Both the position numbers and the translations under genes were made by a program. Below are positions 18,659 to 24,095 of a stretch of 24,095 bases of DNA, piece by piece. Below the pieces are notes generated by a model that was not told the DNA's origin, did no database searches, and saw nothing but the letters and a program-made list of their open reading frames with translations. Each line of letters begins with the position of its first letter. Positions within the stretch are counted from its first letter, which is position 1. Where the stretch lies: positions 1 through 24,095 of IMG/VR virus record IMGVR_UViG_3300033141_001895. One strand, written 5' to 3'. Origin of the DNA: a virus.

Positions 18659-21166
18659 ATGTTTAGAAACAAAACAATACTTGCCGTTATAATGATTATG
18701 GCGTTATTGTTTATTCCTATAGCAAGTGCCGATACGACCCACTACCACAGTATCGGCTTCATAGGAGATACGGTAAAGCCTGATTCAACTACTGTAACAG
18801 CATGGTTATATGATGGCGATGGGAACTTGCTGTTTGCATCGGGAACCACGGCTCCCTCTTCTGAAGAAGGTTACGCCAAGGGTTGCACGTTTTTGGATAC
18901 AGATGCAACGGGTGATAGTATATATCTGACCAACAAAGGAACCACAAGTTCTTGCACATTTTCAACAGGAACGGCGGCAACTTCCTTTATTGCGTTGACT
19001 GATACACCCGTGGGTATAACTACAAATACTTATTACAAAGGTGATAGTGCTGGGACTGCTCTTGACGCAGGCATTGTAATGGGAACCACAACCGCCACAA
19101 ATGGTAATGTTCTCATTGCCGATGGAACTGACTGGGATACCTCAACAAAAGATTCTGCAGGCATTGTTACCAAAAGTGGCGATCAGACAGGTATTGCTGG
19201 TGCGAAGACATGGACAGGAGCGGCTACATTTAGCAGTAGTGTTGCTGTTGCAGGCGGGCAGAAATTAACACTAAGAGATGCAACAGAATATATTTATTCT
19301 TCTGCAAATGGTCAAACTGATATTGCCGCAACCGATAAGGTTCAGATTGTAACTTCCACTGTTGATATTAACGGTGCTGTTACAATGTCTGGTAATATGC
19401 TTGCTGAATCAACTGCTGAGGTTCAGTTCTATGATAGTGATATGGCTATCAGAGCGATGAGCGACGGCACGCTTGGCGTTAAGGCTGATACAGAGGTTCA
19501 AATAGATACAACCACATTAGACATTAATGCTAATGTTGATATATCTGGAACATTGGGCGTTACAGGTGCTTTAACAGCCTCATCCACGACAGCATTAAAT
19601 GATACTGTTACAGTTGGGACTGACAAGAAATTGCAGTTCAGAGATACTGGTTTGTTTGTTCGGTCTGGAACTGATGGCAAATTGACTTACTCTTCAGATG
19701 GTGCTGGTGATGACGACCATTCGTTTATTGGAACTGTAACTTTCAGCGATGCTGCCTTGTTTAGAGAAGACGTAAAATTGCAGTTCAGAGATAGCGGTGT
19801 ATATGCACAGTCTGGAACTGATGGCAAATTTACATTATCTTCAGATGGCACAGGTGCGGACGACATCACACTTGATGGAACTGTTACCTTTGGTGATGAC
19901 ACAATCTTGGGAACAGACAAGAAAATACAGTTTAGAGATACTGGTATCTATGCACAATCTGGTGCTGACGGCAAGTTGACCATTGCGGCAGATGGCACAG
20001 GCTCTGACGACATTACAATATCTGGCACATTGGCATTAAGTGATGATGTTCTTGTCGATACTGATAAATCTATTCAATTTAGAGATATTGGTATTTATAT
20101 GAAGTCTGGATCAGATGGTAAATTGACTATATCATCTGATGGTGTTGGAGCCGACGATATTACAATGGACGGAACTGTAACATTCAGTGATGATGCTATC
20201 TTTAGCACTGACAAAAAAATACAGTTTAGAGATACTGGAAATTATATCAAATCAGGATCTGACGGAGAATTTAACTTCTACTCAGATGGAACTGGTGCAG
20301 ACGCTTTTAATGTTGTATCCGACGGTGGATTTGTTCTTGATGCCGTAGATGCAGTTGATGTTAATAGTTCAACAAGCACAATTAACATTGCTAATGATGA
20401 TATTGATCAGGCTGTAAATGTTGCGACAGACGGAGAGAGAACCGTAACCATCGGTTCCGTTAATGGTGCTGCTGGTTTAGTTCTTCAGGCTGGAACAGGC
20501 AATTTCAGTATGGCTGGTGTTGCTGCTTCTACGTTTACATTTGGCAAGGCAGATCAGACTGGCACAATGTCTTTTGCTGCTTCTACAGGGGCATTAACCT
20601 GCAATATCGCAACAGGTGCAACTGGCAATAAGACCGTTCATATTGCCGATCACGACACACCCGCAAGCACAATTACACAGGGTGGTGCTGCATCTACAGT
20701 AACGCTTGATGGTGCAACAATTACAATTGGTGATAGTGATACCGTAAGAACAACTGGTATCGCAACTGGCAATGCCGTGCAGACAGTTAATGTTATGACA
20801 CATGACACCCCTGTAAGCACATATAGCCTCGGCGGAACAAACTCAAAAGTAAACATTAAAGCCAATGCTGGCATTACAATGGCGGCAGTTAACTACGCTG
20901 CAGATGCTGGCGGCGATGATGCTTATGTAACAACGCTTTCACCCGCCCCAACGGCTTATACAACAGGACAAATGTTTCTCCTTAAAGTGGCAACCGCCAA
21001 TACTGATGGTTGTTCGCTTGACGTAAACGGACTTGGAGCATTGGCAATTAAAACTGCAACAGGCACAGATCCAGCAACCAACGATATTGTTGCAACAAGC
21101 ATTGCGATAATTGTCTATGATGGCACAGATTTTCTGCTTGTTAATCCCGCGACTACAACCGACTAA
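18659..21166 (+). CDS. secreted-type fibre or adhesin-like repeat protein
   Basis: An 835-residue protein starting MFRNKTILAVIMIMALLFIP, a textbook Sec signal peptide (basic start, hydrophobic core, then IASA before DTTHYHS). Residues about 320-560 hold five tandem 49-residue repeats with the core (K/S)(L/I)QFRD.G.Y..SG.DGK and an SDG.G.DD...GT unit. The C-terminal 100 residues (TLSPAPTAYTTGQMFLLKVA and beyond, with VYDGTDFLLVNPA) match the shape of many phage tail-fibre ends. AAGGAG lies 6-7 nt before ATG 18659. Host attachment is the likely role, but the signal peptide would send it across the membrane, unusual for a virion fibre. It may instead be an exported surface protein. Confidence 0.75.
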   Translation: MFRNKTILAVIMIMALLFIPIASADTTHYHSIGFIGDTVKPDSTTVTAWLYDGDGNLLFASGTTAPSSEEGYAKGCTFLDTDATGDSIYLTNKGTTSSCTFSTGTAATSFIALTDTPVGITTNTYYKGDSAGTALDAGIVMGTTTATNGNVLIADGTDWDTSTKDSAGIVTKSGDQTGIAGAKTWTGAATFSSSVAVAGGQKLTLRDATEYIYSSANGQTDIAATDKVQIVTSTVDINGAVTMSGNMLAESTAEVQFYDSDMAIRAMSDGTLGVKADTEVQIDTTTLDINANVDISGTLGVTGALTASSTTALNDTVTVGTDKKLQFRDTGLFVRSGTDGKLTYSSDGAGDDDHSFIGTVTFSDAALFREDVKLQFRDSGVYAQSGTDGKFTLSSDGTGADDITLDGTVTFGDDTILGTDKKIQFRDTGIYAQSGADGKLTIAADGTGSDDITISGTLALSDDVLVDTDKSIQFRDIGIYMKSGSDGKLTISSDGVGADDITMDGTVTFSDDAIFSTDKKIQFRDTGNYIKSGSDGEFNFYSDGTGADAFNVVSDGGFVLDAVDAVDVNSSTSTINIANDDIDQAVNVATDGERTVTIGSVNGAAGLVLQAGTGNFSMAGVAASTFTFGKADQTGTMSFAASTGALTCNIATGATGNKTVHIADHDTPASTITQGGAASTVTLDGATITIGDSDTVRTTGIATGNAVQTVNVMTHDTPVSTYSLGGTNSKVNIKANAGITMAAVNYAADAGGDDAYVTTLSPAPTAYTTGQMFLLKVATANTDGCSLDVNGLGALAIKTATGTDPATNDIVATSIAIIVYDGTDFLLVNPATTTD
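19619..20339 (+). repeat. five tandem 147-nt coding repeats
   Basis: The QFRD core codons start at 19634, 19781, 19928, 20075 and 20222, exactly 147 nt apart with no indel. Each unit encodes 49 residues. The last unit is degenerate, and two weaker relatives lie upstream near 19260 and 19424. The units have diverged in codon use, so the duplication is not recent. Confidence 0.9.
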
Positions 21167-21226
21167 TATATACGGCTTTAGCCGTTGAGCCATAATCAAC
21201 GGTTAATTCAAAACAAGGAGGGCGAC

Positions 21227-21487
21227 ATGGAGGAATTTCTTAATCTCATAACACCAGAAAACTTTTCAAGGCTTCTTGTTGTTTATCTTCTCTTTAGGTT
21301 TGAGAAAACAATGAAAGAAAGTCAAAAAAGCAACGAGGAACAGACAGACAAGACACTCACCATTCTTAACAATTTATCAAAACTGATAGCAGCATTATAT
21401 GTTCGTTGCCACGGTAAAACCAGCAAAAACAACGGCAAGCCAAACAGTGATATTGAGGCGATAATGGGTGAAAAGAAGGTGTTATAA
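21227..21487 (+). CDS. holin-like protein
   Basis: An 86-residue protein read from MEEFLNLITPENFSRLLVVY, with AAGGAGG 5 nt upstream (longer in-frame extensions lack such a site). One hydrophobic stretch (FSRLLVVYLLF) is followed by a charged helix (EKTMKESQKSNEEQTDKTL), the form seen in small BhlA-like holins. It overlaps the amidase by one base, a typical lysis cassette. With a single clear membrane segment the holin role is inferred mainly from position and size. Confidence 0.6.
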   Translation: MEEFLNLITPENFSRLLVVYLLFRFEKTMKESQKSNEEQTDKTLTILNNLSKLIAALYVRCHGKTSKNNGKPNSDIEAIMGEKKVL

Positions 21488-21933
21488 TGTATAAGCGACC
21501 TGTATCCGATATAAAGTATCTTGTGGTTCATCACAGCGTAACTGGTGAGGGCTGGACGACCGACGAAATACGCTATATTCACAAATGTATGGGATACTCC
21601 GACATCGGGTATCACTTCTTGGTCAACTGGGAAGGACTCAAGGTCGGGCGTTGTGCATTATACACGGGCGCGCACGTGATACCAGAGAAACCCCCTTACA
21701 AGTATTGGAATATGAACTACTTGGCATTGGGATTGTGTATCATTGGTAACTACCAATACAATATTCCAAGCAAAAAAGTTATAAACGAAACAGTATATGC
21801 GATAAAAAGAATTTGCAAGAAATACAATATACCGATTGACAGGAAGCATATCCTTGGACATAGGCGTATTTCAAGAACTGTATGTCCTGGTATTGGCACA
21901 ATGCCAGAGATTTACAAAAAATTAGGGATATAG
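21487..21933 (+). CDS. endolysin, N-acetylmuramoyl-L-alanine amidase
   Basis: A 148-residue amidase that cuts the bond between the sugar chain and the stem peptide of peptidoglycan to release progeny. It has the Amidase_2/PGRP fold: YLVVHHSVTG (zinc His at 15 or 16), a GYHFLVNWEG segment, TGAHV, then ILGHRRISRTVCPG with His125 and Cys133 as further zinc ligands. The length is minimal and there is no wall-binding domain. The start overlaps the upstream stop by one base (TAATG). The short form acts from inside after the holin opens the membrane. Confidence 0.88.
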   Translation: MYKRPVSDIKYLVVHHSVTGEGWTTDEIRYIHKCMGYSDIGYHFLVNWEGLKVGRCALYTGAHVIPEKPPYKYWNMNYLALGLCIIGNYQYNIPSKKVINETVYAIKRICKKYNIPIDRKHILGHRRISRTVCPGIGTMPEIYKKLGI

Positions 21934-21945
21934 GGGAGGATAATT

Positions 21946-22167
21946 ATGGGAATTTATCAGAATGTGGGGAACAGCAGGCTTCTTGGCAATATAACAGGCA
22001 GTAAGGTTTGCCCAAAATGTCAAGAACAAACATGGTATTTCAAAAAAACCATACAAGTGCCATGTGATTTTAGAATTTGGTTCATCAAGGTTAGAATAAG
22101 ATTTAATATTGGGTTTCAATATTGCCCAAAATGTGGCTTTTTGAGAGTAGAATTAAACAAGGCATAG
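21946..22167 (+). CDS. zinc-ribbon miniprotein
   Basis: A 73-residue protein with two CPKC pairs (Cys22/Cys25 and Cys60/Cys63), a classic zinc-ribbon arrangement with a 34-residue strand-rich spacer (FKKTIQVPCDFRIWFIKVRI). GGGGAGG lies 6 nt before the ATG. Its function is unknown; such proteins can bind nucleic acid or act in assembly. It follows the endolysin gene by 12 nt. Confidence 0.65.
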   Translation: MGIYQNVGNSRLLGNITGSKVCPKCQEQTWYFKKTIQVPCDFRIWFIKVRIRFNIGFQYCPKCGFLRVELNKA

Positions 22168-22176
22168 GAGGTTATT

Positions 22177-22509
22177 ATGGCTAACACATGGGGAACAACA
22201 CCCATCATACTTGATACAGCAAACGCTGACGGTTCTTACGATGCCGACAATGATGCAAAAAACGGTGGGGTGAAATACTCCACACTTAGATACAAACTTA
22301 ACAAAATTGAAGTTGTTGGTGCTGTCAATGGCAATGATGTTGTCCTTACACAATGTGAAAAGGACACAATAACAGGCAACGCCTTACTGACATTAAAACT
22401 TGAAACGGGCGACTTAAACAAGACTGTTTATTTTAACGGGCAATGGGTCCAGGGCATCATTCCCGTAACACTTGACGGTGCTTGTGTTGTCCGTGTATGG
22501 AGAATGTAA
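22177..22509 (+). CDS. small beta-rich protein, possible virion component
   Basis: A 110-residue protein beginning MANTWGTTPIILDTANADGS, then KVEVVG-like strands (NKIEVVGAVNGNDVVLTQC) and a final GACVVRVWRM. It is Gly/Asn/Thr-rich with alternating strands, as in small tail or head-completion proteins. TAGGAGG lies 5-6 nt before the ATG. The structural role is inferred from the composition and from its location before the connector-like gene. No family is firmly recognised. Confidence 0.55.
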   Translation: MANTWGTTPIILDTANADGSYDADNDAKNGGVKYSTLRYKLNKIEVVGAVNGNDVVLTQCEKDTITGNALLTLKLETGDLNKTVYFNGQWVQGIIPVTLDGACVVRVWRM

Positions 22510-22676
22510 TGAGTGATTATGTAGGGAAACAACCCTTACCGTCATGGTATAAAGGACAATTGTATGATTGCGACCGTTGCGGTTTTACGTGGGCAAAGAG
22601 CGAAACCGTTGTTCAAGGTGGTTGGCGACTTTGCCCAAGGTGTGTTGATGAGGATGTGGATTATGACGCTGACTGA
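22509..22676 (+). CDS. second zinc-ribbon miniprotein
   Basis: Fifty-five residues read from MSDYVGKQPLPSWYKGQL, starting on the last base of the previous stop (TAATG). CDRC (Cys21/Cys24) and CPRC (Cys42/Cys45) form a zinc ribbon, and the tail is very acidic (VDEDVDYDAD). Small zinc-ribbon proteins of this type often precede tail-connector genes in uncultured phages. The gene overlaps the next one by 14 nt. Confidence 0.65.
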   Translation: MSDYVGKQPLPSWYKGQLYDCDRCGFTWAKSETVVQGGWRLCPRCVDEDVDYDAD

Positions 22677-23547
22677 GATGCTTGCAAGTTTTTATCTTAA
22701 AATTAATGAATCGTCAACCAATACGAGGTTCAGTTCTGCTTTTGTTACAGAACTGCTTAATGAAGGGTATAAAAAGATATGTCAATTTAGGAATATTCCA
22801 TGGAATTGGTTGATTGACACCGCTAAAATGACTTGTGTATATACTACAGTTGCAACCTCTTCCACTTCCACAACGCTCAACGTAACTTCTCATACCAATA
22901 TATTTGACGATCAATGGCTTATGGTTACGGATGATGATATTTACGAGCGTGTCAAAGTAGATGATTCTTCCATTGACGGCTCAGTTACACTTGATAGTGA
23001 TTTTCCCCTTGTTAACACATGGGCTGCCGATAACTATGTTCTGAGCGGGCAATTAGAACTTCCATCTGACTTCCGTTCAGCCATTTCTTTGCGGGCAGAG
23101 GATTTGGAATCAGATAGTCAAGATATTGTAACGCTTACAAAGGTATCCAAAAGGGAATTTGATGTTGTTTACAACTGGAAGAACTCCTCTGGGACACCAA
23201 CTTATTATTATATTGACAGTTCGCACCTTTATATATACCCGCTTCCTGACGACAATTGGAACATTTGGATGGATTATATTATCATGCCATCTGATTTAAG
23301 TGCTGGAAGCGATACTCCCGCAATGCCCACAATGTATCATCAAATGCTTGTTGGCTTTGCCGTGGCAAATGCTTTATTATCGGACACAAGGGCGATGAAT
23401 CAGGCTGCGTCGGGACAGGCGAAATATTATTTAGATAAATTCCACAGGGATTTAAGCGAAATGGCAGCCGACCATAACAACCAATGGAATGAATTTCGGT
23501 CAATGACGGTAAGTTCTGACAAGGATTTACCACAATTCAAATGGTAA
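22663..23547 (+). CDS. head-to-tail connector / adaptor protein (putative)
   Basis: A 294-residue protein read from MTLTEMLASFYLKINESSTN, with AGGA 8 nt upstream. The N-terminal helices (FSSAFVTELLNEGYKKICQF, RNIPWNWLID) resemble the adaptor proteins that bind below the portal (P22 gp4 type), followed by a Thr-rich beta domain (TLNVTSHTNIFDDQWLMVTD) and a C-terminal helical part (MYHQMLVGFAVANALLSD). It would close the head after packaging and carry the tail. The assignment rests on pattern and order and is moderate. Confidence 0.65.
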   Translation: MTLTEMLASFYLKINESSTNTRFSSAFVTELLNEGYKKICQFRNIPWNWLIDTAKMTCVYTTVATSSTSTTLNVTSHTNIFDDQWLMVTDDDIYERVKVDDSSIDGSVTLDSDFPLVNTWAADNYVLSGQLELPSDFRSAISLRAEDLESDSQDIVTLTKVSKREFDVVYNWKNSSGTPTYYYIDSSHLYIYPLPDDNWNIWMDYIIMPSDLSAGSDTPAMPTMYHQMLVGFAVANALLSDTRAMNQAASGQAKYYLDKFHRDLSEMAADHNNQWNEFRSMTVSSDKDLPQFKW

Positions 23548-23560
23548 GGAATGATTTTAA

Positions 23561-23953
23561 ATGGGATACGAAACATATTACGGTTCAGGTCCTTGGTGGG
23601 AAAGACCACAAAACACGCCAGGTCCTTCATATCACAATCAATATCATGGATCAACATACGGAGGTCCCGCACAGGCACATGGATACCAACCCCCACAGGT
23701 TCAAAACACCACACCAACAACTTCCCATGGTGTCCCTGGTGTCCCTGACTCAAACGCTGGAACACCTCCCTCTATCACGATGCCTGGTTTCCCCCAAATG
23801 CCAGAAGCGACACCGCCTCCAATGAATCCAGAGATATTAAACATATTCAGTGGACTGAAAGACATAATGGGACAAGCATATAAACCTGAAAAACAACAGT
23901 GGCAGGCTCCACAGGGATTGGGGCAAATAAAATATAAACCGTTTGGAATTTAA
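23561..23953 (+). CDS. Pro/Gly/Gln-rich low-complexity protein
   Basis: A 130-residue protein (MGYETYYGSGPWWERPQNTP...) rich in Pro, Gln, Gly, Tyr and His for its first 90 residues, with PPPMNPEILNIFSGLKDIM as the only likely helix. It is almost surely disordered. AGGAA lies about 11 nt before the ATG, a modest site. It sits between the connector-like gene and the next, truncated gene and might be a virion or ejected component; no domain is known. Confidence 0.55.
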   Translation: MGYETYYGSGPWWERPQNTPGPSYHNQYHGSTYGGPAQAHGYQPPQVQNTTPTTSHGVPGVPDSNAGTPPSITMPGFPQMPEATPPPMNPEILNIFSGLKDIMGQAYKPEKQQWQAPQGLGQIKYKPFGI

Positions 23954-23958
23954 TTTTA

Positions 23959-24095
23959 ATGAAGTTATTTAAAATGCCAATTGACAAAGGTAATGCTGCA
24001 TCTATTGATTGTGGCTGTAATTCCGTTTCAACTATAACACAGGCGAATATACCGCCTGGTTATGTTTACGCACAGAATTTAAGATACCTCCCAAA
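23959..24095 (+). CDS. partial gene running off the right edge
   Basis: The first 45 codons read MKLFKMPIDKGNAASIDCGC, then NSVSTITQANIPPGYVYAQN, with no stop. The ribosome binding site is weak (GGAATTT), and MPIDKG at 23974 is an alternative start. By order it may be a tail accessory or hub protein, as follows gp4 in P22-like phages, but the visible part does not prove it. Confidence 0.55.
   Translation, partial: MKLFKMPIDKGNAASIDCGCNSVSTITQANIPPGYVYAQNLRYLP

Noticed and set aside
19619-20339. CRISPR array
   Set aside because: The period is 147 nt, repeats are diverged and fully coding within one long frame.

Overview
The window is a continuous piece of a tailed double-stranded DNA virus (free phage or prophage; nothing here decides which). 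The evidence is a packaging and head module in canonical order (small terminase, large terminase, portal, scaffold, decoration protein, major capsid), followed by a fibre-like protein, a lysis pair and a connector-like protein. The DNA is AT-rich, genes are packed with 1-4 nt stop/start overlaps, and nearly all have strong AGGAGG-type ribosome binding sites. Six promoters match the TTGACA/TATAAT consensus, every one with exactly 17 bp between the boxes, so the virus appears to use the host housekeeping RNA polymerase. This suits a low-GC Gram-positive-like host, but the host cannot be fixed from this sequence. The order portal, scaffold, coat and later a connector-like protein, with no tail tube or tape measure in view, suggests a short-tailed (podovirus-like) virion.

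Left arm (1-7365, minus strand). Two leftward operons and one single gene encode mostly small proteins of unknown function. The one clear function is a DnaN-type sliding clamp (2816-4021), flanked on both sides by two small proteins that are paralogues of each other. A consensus promoter at 6400-6372 starts the long operon, which ends at a hairpin-T7 terminator at 1807-1781. A second consensus promoter directly abuts that terminator and drives the last genes, which include a zinc-motif protein, a hidden membrane miniprotein and a ribbon-helix-helix-like protein. A 265-bp AT-rich, palindrome-rich gap (4710-4975) is a candidate replication origin or control region.

Centre (about 6425-7860). A stretch of about 600 nt has no credible gene. 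On the plus strand it folds into many hairpins and ends in a rho-independent terminator, so it is probably a large structured non-coding RNA. The single gene at 7135-7365, with its own promoter and terminator, converges on it. A further 430-bp non-coding stretch holds a cluster of short hairpins, each containing CGCCTGAA.

Right arm (7860 to end, plus strand). First come nucleotide and DNA-modification genes: two DNA methyltransferases, a dNMP kinase and a nucleoside deoxyribosyltransferase-like protein. After a 10-codon gene remnant and small unknown genes, a consensus promoter drives the late module. The large terminase is split at its interdomain linker into separate ATPase and nuclease genes, with an unrelated 91-residue gene between them. 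After the major capsid gene there is a terminator, then an 835-residue repeat protein with an apparent Sec signal peptide, a holin-like protein, an amidase endolysin, two zinc-ribbon miniproteins, a small beta-rich protein, a connector-like protein, a Pro/Gln-rich protein, and a gene that runs off the window.
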